32,514 nt of DNA, from positions 1-32,514 of the forward strand of contig DVNG01000019.1 of NCBI GenBank assembly GCA_018714545.1. The letters are read 5' to 3'. The translations under genes were made by a program, and so were the position numbers. The DNA comes from Limousia pullorum (GTDB lineage Bacteria; Bacillota; Clostridia; Oscillospirales; Acutalibacteraceae). Every line of letters starts with the position of its first letter. Positions within the stretch are counted from its first letter, which is position 1. The notes beneath the pieces are model-generated. The model had not been told where the DNA came from. It saw nothing but the letters and a program-made list of their open reading frames with translations, and did no database searches. This document shows positions 14,603-21,413 of the stretch, piece by piece.

Positions 14603-15289
14603 ATGGGAAGCAATTACCGTGTTACATATGGCGTTGACCTTGTTTTCTGCATAGACGCCACAATGAGTATGAATCATATTTTGGGAATAGTAAAAGACAA
14701 TGCTTTGAACTTTTACAGAGATTTTAAAAAGACAATGGACGAAAAACACAAGACTGTTATCCAGCTGAGAGTTAGAATTGTGGCTTTCCGTGACTACTAT
14801 TACGACAGAGAAAAAGCTATGATGGTTACAGACTTTTTCAATCTTCCGGAACAGTCCGACGATTTCCAGGCATGTGTACGCTGTATTGAGGCTGAGGGCG
14901 GCGGCGACGACCCTGAGGACGGTTTGGAGGCTTTGGCATACGCCATGAAATCAAAATGGAGCACTCCGGGAAAGAAAAACCGCCATGTAATAGTTGTTTG
15001 GTCCGACGAGGGAACACATGATTTGGGATTTGGAAAATCTGCACCAAACTATCCAAACGGAATGGCTAAGGATTTCAACGAGCTTACCGAGTGGTGGGGA
15101 AGCTCATACTGCCCGGGAATTATGGACGAGTCAGCAAAAAGACTTTTGCTCTTTACTCCGGATAAACCAAGCTGGAATAAAATAAAGGACAACTGGAACA
15201 ACGTAATCCACTACGAGTCCGAGGCAGGAACAGGACTTAAAGACAGCGATTATTCAATGATATTAAACGCAATCTGCAATTCTATTTAA
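14603..15289 (+). CDS. von Willebrand factor A (vWA) domain protein
   Basis: The 228 residues form essentially one soluble vWA domain, a metal-dependent protein-binding module. The MIDAS motif is DATMS at 18-22 (DxTxS in place of DxSxS). Further conserved stretches are VAFRDYYYD, the acidic GGGDDPEDGLEAL, and VWSDEGTH, which supplies a late Asp. Together with the next two genes (PP2C, kinase) it forms a vWA/phosphatase/kinase triad like the TerY-P triads described next to tellurite-resistance-type genes; no TerC, TerD or related gene is in this window. It probably presents substrates or assembles the complex. GGGGG lies upstream of the ATG, 17 bp after the zinc-ribbon gene. Confidence 0.88.
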   Translation: MGSNYRVTYGVDLVFCIDATMSMNHILGIVKDNALNFYRDFKKTMDEKHKTVIQLRVRIVAFRDYYYDREKAMMVTDFFNLPEQSDDFQACVRCIEAEGGGDDPEDGLEALAYAMKSKWSTPGKKNRHVIVVWSDEGTHDLGFGKSAPNYPNGMAKDFNELTEWWGSSYCPGIMDESAKRLLLFTPDKPSWNKIKDNWNNVIHYESEAGTGLKDSDYSMILNAICNSI

Positions 15290-15316
15290 GTCTGCGGAAA
15301 TTAAAGGTATACAATT

Positions 15317-16291
15317 ATGAACGGAAAATTTTCAGAACTGTTAAGCCTTGGATTTTTGATATCTCAGGAGATGGTCAAAAACCACGGCGAGGATAACTAT
15401 TATTGTAAATACAGCGAGGACTCGGCGGTAATCTGCGTCCTTGACGGCTGCGGAGGACTTGGCTCAAGAACCTATGAGGGCTGCGGCGGACAGACCGGAG
15501 CGTATCTCGCCTCAAGAACAGTCAGCGGAGCTGTACACGACTGGTACCGGGACATGGGCAGAACAAAATGGAAAGACGAACGTGAATTTATGGAGTCGCT
15601 GATTACATATATTCAGAAAGCCTATTCAGTGGTTGGAGATTACGCAAAGAGCAGCATAAAAATCTCCGGTTCCATGGTAAGGGATTTGCCCACCACAATA
15701 GCTTTGGCGTATGCCTGGATGAAGGATAATGAGCTTGTGTTGCATGTGGTTTGGGCGGGAGATTCAAGAATATATCTCATGGACGAGGACGGAATGTGCC
15801 AGCTTACAAGGGACGATGTAAAAAGTCAGGACGCCTTGTCAAACCTTTACGACGACGGAGCTTTGACAAATGTTTTGTCCTCAGACGGAAACTACAAGCT
15901 TCACCATAAGGTTATATCAATTAAAAAGCCATGTGTGATAATAGGCGCTACAGACGGATGCTTTGGTTATCTTCCGTCGCCTATGAACTTTGAATACGAG
16001 GTTTTAAGAAATCTTACAGACGCAAAAAATATCTACGGTTTCAGAGATGGACTGAAAGCCTTTTTCAAAGAGGTTGCAGGGGATGACTTTACCTTTGCCT
16101 GCATGGGTTTTGGCTATGAAAAATTCAGCGAGCTAAAGGGAAGCTTTGAAAAACGCAGAAACTTTGTGGAAAAAGAATATATCAGCAAAATTGAGTCAGA
16201 CCCTGACAATGATGAGCTTATTGAAAAGCTTTGGCAGGAGTACAGAAAGCTTTACGAGCGTTATTTGTCAAAGAATACCGAGGGGCGGTAA
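15317..16291 (+). CDS. PP2C-type Ser/Thr protein phosphatase
   Basis: A 324-residue PPM/PP2C phosphatase, expected to reverse phosphorylation by the operon's kinases using two Mn/Mg ions. Metal ligands can be read: Asp26 in GEDNY, Asp43 in VLDGCGG, Asp213 in ATDG and Asp257 in GDDFT. TTIALAY and WAGDSRIYLM lie between, as in the family. The insert at 75-120 is longer than in the minimal PstP/PrpC type, and the C-terminal 55 residues are charged and helical. No membrane segment is present. The ribosome binding site is weak (AAAGGT), so translation may depend on the upstream gene. The second kinase starts five bases after its stop. Confidence 0.92.
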   Translation: MNGKFSELLSLGFLISQEMVKNHGEDNYYCKYSEDSAVICVLDGCGGLGSRTYEGCGGQTGAYLASRTVSGAVHDWYRDMGRTKWKDEREFMESLITYIQKAYSVVGDYAKSSIKISGSMVRDLPTTIALAYAWMKDNELVLHVVWAGDSRIYLMDEDGMCQLTRDDVKSQDALSNLYDDGALTNVLSSDGNYKLHHKVISIKKPCVIIGATDGCFGYLPSPMNFEYEVLRNLTDAKNIYGFRDGLKAFFKEVAGDDFTFACMGFGYEKFSELKGSFEKRRNFVEKEYISKIESDPDNDELIEKLWQEYRKLYERYLSKNTEGR

Positions 16292-16296
16292 TATAG

Positions 16297-17256
16297 ATGA
16301 ACACTTTAAATGAATATAAGCTTTTAACGCCTTTGCAGAATAAAAACGCAGGCTTTTCCAGATGGGCATATGCCGCCCGTTTCGGCGAGGAATATTTTAT
16401 AAAGGAATTTATGAACCCGGTTTATCCCGATGAGGAAAGCTTGTCGGAGACTTTGAGAAACAGCAAAATTAAAAGCTGTGAGTATTTTGAAGCGAAAAAA
16501 CTCAATCTCTACAAAAGAATAAACGATGTGTCCGACGGAAACCTTGTAAGGGTGTTTGAATTTTTCCGCTGTGATTCCCACTACTATATAGCTATGCCGA
16601 AAATCCAAAGCGAAAAAATAACCTTTGCAGAAATCGCAAAGCTTCCTTTGGAGGACAGAGTTCTTTTGTGCAGAACAGCGGCGAGAAGTATTTTTGCCAT
16701 GCACTCCGCAAAGATTGTCCATTCCGATATAAAGGATACAAATGTTTTAATTCATAAGTCAAAAAAGGGAAAGCTTGTGGCGAAGATTGTTGACTACGAT
16801 TGCAGCTTTTTTGAATATGACCCTCCTAAAAATGAAAACGATTTGGGAGGCGACCAGATTTATCTTTCACCGGAAGCCTGTCTGTTTTTCTGCGGCGATG
16901 AAACAAAGCTCACCTGCAAAATGGATATATTTTCTCTGGGACTGCTTTTTCATCAGTATCTTACCGGTGAACTGCCTGCTTTTAACCATGATGAGTACGA
17001 CTATGCCCATGAGGCGGTTCTCGAGGGTGAAAAGCTGAAAATCAGAAAGGATATTCCCGACAGACTTAGAAACATGCTTCAGTATATGCTGAAAGTAAAT
17101 CCCGATGAACGAATTGATATACAGAGCGTGTTTAACATTTTGGGAACATATCTGCCAAACAGTGATTTTTCCCCGTTTACTCCGCCTGTGAACAACAATC
17201 CCGTGGGACAGAAAAAAGCGCCTGAAAGCTTTTTTCACCAGGCGGGAAATCTTTAA
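16297..17256 (+). CDS. Divergent Hanks-type protein kinase (kinase 2)
   Basis: A soluble 319-residue kinase. Seen: the ATP-anchoring Lys in YFIKEF, catalytic loop VHSDIKDTNVLI (HSD for HRD, Asp and Asn kept), VDYDCS in place of DFG with the metal Asp retained, SPE for APE, and DIFSLGLLFHQYL in the F helix. The glycine loop is poor (PLQNKNAGFSRWAY). The key catalytic residues remain, so it is probably active though atypical. The C-terminus ends KKAPESFFHQAGNL, matching the kinase 1 tail. It is last in the operon, five bases after the phosphatase gene and followed by a terminator. Similar kinases belong to vWA/PP2C triads. Confidence 0.88.
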   Translation: MNTLNEYKLLTPLQNKNAGFSRWAYAARFGEEYFIKEFMNPVYPDEESLSETLRNSKIKSCEYFEAKKLNLYKRINDVSDGNLVRVFEFFRCDSHYYIAMPKIQSEKITFAEIAKLPLEDRVLLCRTAARSIFAMHSAKIVHSDIKDTNVLIHKSKKGKLVAKIVDYDCSFFEYDPPKNENDLGGDQIYLSPEACLFFCGDETKLTCKMDIFSLGLLFHQYLTGELPAFNHDEYDYAHEAVLEGEKLKIRKDIPDRLRNMLQYMLKVNPDERIDIQSVFNILGTYLPNSDFSPFTPPVNNNPVGQKKAPESFFHQAGNL

Positions 17257-17280
17257 TAATAAATTTGAATATTACATATT

Positions 17281-17313
17281 ATTGCCACAGCTTGACCCCT
17301 GTGGCATTTTATG
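17281..17313 (+). terminator. Terminator of the kinase operon
   Basis: TGCCACAG (17283-17290) and CTGTGGCA (17299-17306) form a perfect 8-bp stem followed by TTTTATGTT. The loop contains the -35 box of the next promoter. Confidence 0.75.
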
Positions 17314-17320
17314 TTATTAT
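17292..17320 (+). promoter_or_regulatory. Promoter of the cobalamin operon
   Basis: TTGACC (17292-17297), a 17-bp spacer and TATTAT (17315-17320). The expected start at about 17327 is just before the riboswitch. The -35 box lies in the loop of the upstream terminator. Confidence 0.6.
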
Positions 17321-17331
17321 CTCTATGACAG

Positions 17332-17502
17332 AAGCAATGGGATTTTGTGGATGTACCACAGGAAGCCGGGTGAGAGTCCCGCACAGGAACGCTGCTGTAT
17401 TTGCGGAGTTTTTCTTTATGATTAGGTTCGGTCACTGAAAATTTTATTTTTGGGAAGGCAAAGAAAAACGATGATGCATAAGTCAGAATACATTCCATGC
17501 TT
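17332..17502 (+). promoter_or_regulatory. Cobalamin (B12) riboswitch aptamer
   Basis: Conserved blocks occur in order: GAAGCCGGGTGAGAGTCCCG (17362-17381), GCTGCTGT soon after, GTCACTG (17431-17437), GGGAAGGC, and the B12-box-like AGTCAGAATAC (17481-17491). The outer stem is AAGCA (17332-17336) with TGCTT (17498-17502), plus TGG/CCA. When adenosylcobalamin or a related form is bound, downstream expression is expected to fall. Two terminators lie between it and the first gene, 155 bp downstream. The genes it controls are an uptake system, fitting B12 regulation. Confidence 0.92.
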
Positions 17503-17544
17503 TATGAACAAAACTCTTCGTGCTCAGGGGTGTGTTTGCATAAC

Positions 17545-17570
17545 AGACGGAATTTGATGTCCGTCTTTTT
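17545..17570 (+). terminator. First terminator of the riboswitch expression platform
   Basis: AGACGGA (17545-17551) and TCCGTCT (17560-17566), followed by four T residues. It lies 43 bp after the aptamer. Confidence 0.65.
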
Positions 17571-17597
17571 GCCGTGTCAATGCATATCGTATTCCCG

Positions 17598-17620
17598 ACG
17601 CCGAGTATCGGCGTTTTTTT
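17598..17620 (+). terminator. Second terminator of the riboswitch expression platform
   Basis: ACGCCGA (17598-17604) and TCGGCGT (17608-17614) with a GTA loop, followed by six further T residues. It is the stronger of the two and lies 37 bp before the first gene. Confidence 0.85.
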
Positions 17621-17657
17621 GTTCTCTGTTAAAAATTTAGAAAAGGAGTAAGAGAAA

Positions 17658-19703
17658 ATGAAGAAAGTTTTTGCCGCTTTTCTTGCGGTGATGCTCTTGG
17701 CTCAGACACTTTTTATAAGCGTGTCCGCCGAAGAGAACAATGCTGACGTTACGGTTGATAAAGCTATTTCCGAAACAGCTCAGTACATTATGAACAACTC
17801 AAAAAGCGACTGGGAGGTTTTGGCTCTTCTCAGAAGCAACCAGACTATCGAGGACACTGCATTTGCAGAAGAATACTACACAGGTATTCAGAATAAGCTG
17901 AAAGAAACAGACTCACCTATTCTCAGCGGAAGTGAAACCCAGCTTACAGACAACTCAAAGGCAATTCTTACACTCAGCGCAATGGGAATAAACTGCACAG
18001 ATATTTCCGGCTACAATATTGTTGAACCTCTTTCAAATATCGAAAATATAAAGATTCAGGGTATCAACAGCGCAGTTTATGCTCTTATGGCTTTGGATGC
18101 CGGCGGATATACAACCTCCGACAGCGAAACAAGAACAAAGCTTATTGAATATATCCTTTCAGACCAGATGGAAAACGGCGCATGGGCATTTTCAAAAATC
18201 TGGAGCCCAAACGGCGACGTGGATATTACCGCAATGGCTGTTCAGTCACTTGCCCCTTATGTGTCAGTAAATGACAGCGTAAAGACAGCGGTTGAAAAGG
18301 CTGTAAACTACCTTTCACAGCAGCAGCTTGAAAACGGAGGATATACCTCTTACGGCAACGAGAACTGCGAAACAGTAGCTCAGGTTATAATCGCTCTCAC
18401 AGCTTTGGGAAAAGACCCTGCTTCTGAGGAGGCTTTTGTAAAAGTAAACGGCGGTCTTGTTGACAATATGCTTTCATTCTATAAGGATGGAGGCGGATTT
18501 TCCCACACAAAGGACGGAGATGTAAACGGTATGGCTACAGTACAGGCTATGCTTGCACTTGACTCATTAAAGCTTTACGAAAACGGCAGAACCCTCTATG
18601 ATATGGTTCCTGAAATGTTTACAGTAACCGCAGTTACCACAACAGGTTACCTTCTCAAGGATACAACTCTTGAGTACGGCTCAGAGTGGATTGTTTTTGC
18701 ATTGGCAAGACTTGACCAGCAGATTGCACAGTCAGGAGTTTTTGACAGCTATGTAGAGAGCGTAAAGGCTGAAATTGCAAAGACAGGCCCTGTTCTCGAC
18801 ACTGACAGCGGATATCTCACAGATAATGCGAGAACAATAATCGCCCTTACATCCTTGGGTATCGACTGCACAAATATTGACGGCGTGAATATTGTAGAGC
18901 CTCTTTCAAATATGGATATAATCAAGGAACAGGGCGTTAACAGCGCAATTTATTCCTTGCTGGCTCTCAACACAGCCAACTATACAACCTCAGACGAAGA
19001 CCTTAATAACAAGCTTGTAAATTATATTCTCGACGAAAGACTTGAAAACGGAACATGGGCATATTCCGTCATTTGGTCACCTAACGGAGATATCGACCTT
19101 ACAGCTATGGCTGTGCAGGCTTTGGCTCCGTATTATAACAGAAACCCGGAAGTTAAAAATGCTGTTGATACAGCTATGAAGTTCCTCAAGGAACAGCAAA
19201 GCGAGTTTGGTTATTACGTTTCTTTCGGAAACACCAGCAGCTCCAGCACAGCTCAGGTTATCTGCGCTTTGCAGGAAATGGGAAGAGACAGCTTCACCGA
19301 CAGCGAGTTTACAGTAAATAACGTATCTTTGGTTGAAGCTCTTTTGGCTTTCTCTTCCAATGAAGGCGGATTCTCAAATATTTTGGGAAAAGACCCTGAT
19401 AAGTTCTCAACAACCCAGGCAATGTATGCTATAACAAGCGTTGCAAGAACACTTACAGGAAAAACATCACTTTACGATATGACAGATGTTTTGGATAAGA
19501 GCCAGAGCACAGCTATCGGAGATGTTGACGGAAACGGTGTAACAGATATTCAGGACGTTACTATGGTACAGAAATATCTTGCAAATCTTGAAGAGCTTTC
19601 AGAAGACGCACTGAAAACCGCAGATGTTGACGGAAACAGCGTTGTAGATATAAAGGACGTAACTGCAATTCAGAAATATATCGCAGGAAATAAAGCTGCT
19701 TAA
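17658..19703 (+). CDS. Secreted tandem alpha/alpha-barrel protein with dockerin; predicted B12-binding
   Basis: A 681-residue exported protein. A signal peptide (1-24, cleavage after VSA) is followed by two copies of a prenyltransferase/terpene-cyclase-like alpha/alpha-barrel unit, about 39-317 and 329-608. Equivalent positions are about 290 residues apart: SPNGDVDITAMAVQSLAP at 183-200 matches SPNGDIDLTAMAVQALAP at 474-491, and NIVEPLSN at 120-127 matches 411-418. Residues 621-677 form a type I dockerin with two calcium loops (DVDGNGVTDIQD and DVDGNSVVDIKD). This fold is the one used by the alpha domain of animal intrinsic factor and transcobalamin, and the gene is first after the B12 riboswitch, beside a DUF4430 (beta-domain) lipoprotein and an ECF transporter. 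I infer extracellular cobalamin capture. The dockerin would tether it to a cohesin; none is in the window. AAAGGAGT precedes the ATG. Confidence 0.85.
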   Translation: MKKVFAAFLAVMLLAQTLFISVSAEENNADVTVDKAISETAQYIMNNSKSDWEVLALLRSNQTIEDTAFAEEYYTGIQNKLKETDSPILSGSETQLTDNSKAILTLSAMGINCTDISGYNIVEPLSNIENIKIQGINSAVYALMALDAGGYTTSDSETRTKLIEYILSDQMENGAWAFSKIWSPNGDVDITAMAVQSLAPYVSVNDSVKTAVEKAVNYLSQQQLENGGYTSYGNENCETVAQVIIALTALGKDPASEEAFVKVNGGLVDNMLSFYKDGGGFSHTKDGDVNGMATVQAMLALDSLKLYENGRTLYDMVPEMFTVTAVTTTGYLLKDTTLEYGSEWIVFALARLDQQIAQSGVFDSYVESVKAEIAKTGPVLDTDSGYLTDNARTIIALTSLGIDCTNIDGVNIVEPLSNMDIIKEQGVNSAIYSLLALNTANYTTSDEDLNNKLVNYILDERLENGTWAYSVIWSPNGDIDLTAMAVQALAPYYNRNPEVKNAVDTAMKFLKEQQSEFGYYVSFGNTSSSSTAQVICALQEMGRDSFTDSEFTVNNVSLVEALLAFSSNEGGFSNILGKDPDKFSTTQAMYAITSVARTLTGKTSLYDMTDVLDKSQSTAIGDVDGNGVTDIQDVTMVQKYLANLEELSEDALKTADVDGNSVVDIKDVTAIQKYIAGNKAA

Positions 19704-19715
19704 ACAGAAAGATAG

Positions 19716-20504
19716 ATGATGAGGATGAGCAAAAAGAGAATATCAGCCCTTTTAATGGCGCTGACCCTCGCCGTTGTTATGATTTTTTCGGGATGTACTT
19801 CCGATGACAACAGCGCCACAACAGAAACTGTAAAATCAACAGCGACGACGGAAAAAACAACTGCTGAGGGAACGACGGATAAAACCGACGAAACAGAAAA
19901 CCTGACATCTTCCACAGACGCTCAGGAGGAAACCGCCGCCCAAAGCACTCAGGTTGTCAAAGCCACGGAAAAGCAGGAAAACTCCAATAGCGGAAATTCC
20001 GACAAAACTCCCGTGGCTACGGCTCCTGAGTCAACAACTCAGCAGGCAACAGAACCTGCAACAGCAAAGCCCACCGAAGCTCCCACAGAGCCACAGGCAA
20101 AAACCTGTACAATAAACATCAACTGTTCAACTATCCTCAACAATATGGATAAGCTGAAAGAGGAGAAAAAGGGTATTGTTCCCGCAAACGGAGTTATACT
20201 TTCCGGATGTGAAATAGAGGTGCAGGAGGGCGACTCGGTTTACGATGTTTTGGTGAGAGCCTGCCAGCAAAATAAAATTCACATGGATGCCGACTATACA
20301 CCGGCATACGGTTCGGCTTATATAAAGGGAATTGCAAACCTTTATGAAAGAGACTGCGGAAGCCTTTCCGGCTGGACATACAGGGTAAACGGAGTTTTCC
20401 CAAGTGTGGGATGCAGTTCTTACGATGCAAATGAAGGCGATGTTATAGAGTTTCTCTACACCTGCGATTTAGGGGCAGACGTGGGAAATGGATTTAACGG
20501 CTGA
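19716..20504 (+). CDS. DUF4430 lipoprotein, predicted B12-binding beta domain
   Basis: A 262-residue lipoprotein. The signal ends in FSGC with lipidated Cys27. Residues 28-130 are a Thr/Glu/Pro/Lys-rich spacer that would lift the domain off the membrane. The C-terminal domain (about 131-257) is DUF4430: VQEGDSVYDVLVRAC, YGSAYIKGIANLYERDCG, LSGWTYRVNGVFPSVGC, and GDVIEFLYTCDLGADVG. DUF4430 corresponds to the beta domain of intrinsic factor/transcobalamin. It starts 12 bp after the barrel protein; starts at 19716 or 19725 are both possible. With the barrel protein it rebuilds, in two chains, the two domains that clamp cobalamin in animals, so it may hand the ligand to the ECF S component. The role is inference from fold and operon. 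Confidence 0.85.
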   Translation: MMRMSKKRISALLMALTLAVVMIFSGCTSDDNSATTETVKSTATTEKTTAEGTTDKTDETENLTSSTDAQEETAAQSTQVVKATEKQENSNSGNSDKTPVATAPESTTQQATEPATAKPTEAPTEPQAKTCTININCSTILNNMDKLKEEKKGIVPANGVILSGCEIEVQEGDSVYDVLVRACQQNKIHMDADYTPAYGSAYIKGIANLYERDCGSLSGWTYRVNGVFPSVGCSSYDANEGDVIEFLYTCDLGADVGNGFNG

Positions 20505-20525
20505 TAAAAATTAAATTCTAATTAA

Positions 20526-20573
20526 AAAGGGGTGACACGTATGTACAATGAATTTGCAAAGTGCCACCCCTTT
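20526..20573 (+). promoter_or_regulatory. Hairpin enclosing the ecfT ribosome binding site and start
   Basis: AAAGGGGTG (20526-20534) pairs with CACCCCTTT (20565-20573). After one A/C mismatch the stem continues CAC/GTG (20536-20538 with 20561-20563). The left arm is the ecfT ribosome binding site, and the loop holds the ATG at 20541. The right arm encodes residues 8-11 of EcfT, and T-rich sequence (GTCAATTTTTTG) follows. It could limit translation or end part of the transcript between the two binding proteins and the transporter. Confidence 0.65.
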
Positions 20574-21413
20574 GTCAATTTTTTGTATTTTTTATTTGTA
20601 ATTTCCGTCACTGTGTTTTTTAACCACCCTGTTATAATGGTGATTTCCCTTGTAAGCTCTTTGACCTACAGCGCACTTATAGCGGGCAGAAAATTTTTAA
20701 AATATCTTTTCTTTTTTATTATTCCCATGTGTCTTTTGTGCGGAGCATTAAACCCTGTGTTTAATCACCAGGGAATGACAATTCTTATGTATTTTCAAGA
20801 CGGAAATCCCCTGACTTTGGAGTCAATAGTTTACGGAGCCGTTTCGGCTGTGCTTCTGGCAAGCGTTATGATGTGGTTTGTCTGCTTTAACGGAGTTATG
20901 GATTCTGATAAAATTATTTATCTTTTCGGCAGGGTTATCCCCTCATTGGCAACCATTATAACAATGGTTATGAGGCTTGTTCCCATGTACGCTTCCCATT
21001 TTAAAGATGTATATAAGGTAAGGGCGTCCACAATGGGAAATATGGATATTGTAAAAAAACTCAGGGCTGGACTGGATTCCGTGTCCTCCACAACCACATG
21101 GGCTTTGGAAAATGCTGTGTATACGGCGGACTCCATGACCTCAAGGGGTTACGGAACCGGAAAAAGGAGCTTTTATTCCGACTTTATGTTTACAAAACGT
21201 GACGCAGGACTTTTGATTTTCCTGATTGGAGCAGGAACGGTGTTTTTCGTTTCCGCTTTGTCAGGTGGAGGATATGCAATGTATTTTCCTTATATAAAGC
21301 TTGGTGAAAATCTTTGGCTTAACCTGACGGCTTATGTATCCTTTGGCATAGTGTCATTTATGCCTGTTTGTTTTAATTTGTGGGAGGATTTAAAATGGCG
21401 GTTGTTGAAGTAA
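20541..21413 (+). CDS. ecfT: ECF transporter transmembrane subunit (EcfT)
   Basis: A 290-residue membrane protein, the energy-coupling T subunit that links the ATPases to the S component. The start at 20541 follows AAGGGGTGA at five bases. Hydrophobic segments occupy the N-terminal half and the C-terminus. The cytoplasmic coupling helices carry the A-R-G type signatures: KVRASTMGN (about 160-168) and MTSRGYGTGKR (about 200-210). Its end overlaps ecfA by 19 nt, so the two are translationally coupled. It is downstream of the B12 riboswitch, so it probably serves the cobalamin S component. Confidence 0.92.
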   Translation: MYNEFAKCHPFVNFLYFLFVISVTVFFNHPVIMVISLVSSLTYSALIAGRKFLKYLFFFIIPMCLLCGALNPVFNHQGMTILMYFQDGNPLTLESIVYGAVSAVLLASVMMWFVCFNGVMDSDKIIYLFGRVIPSLATIITMVMRLVPMYASHFKDVYKVRASTMGNMDIVKKLRAGLDSVSSTTTWALENAVYTADSMTSRGYGTGKRSFYSDFMFTKRDAGLLIFLIGAGTVFFVSALSGGGYAMYFPYIKLGENLWLNLTAYVSFGIVSFMPVCFNLWEDLKWRLLK

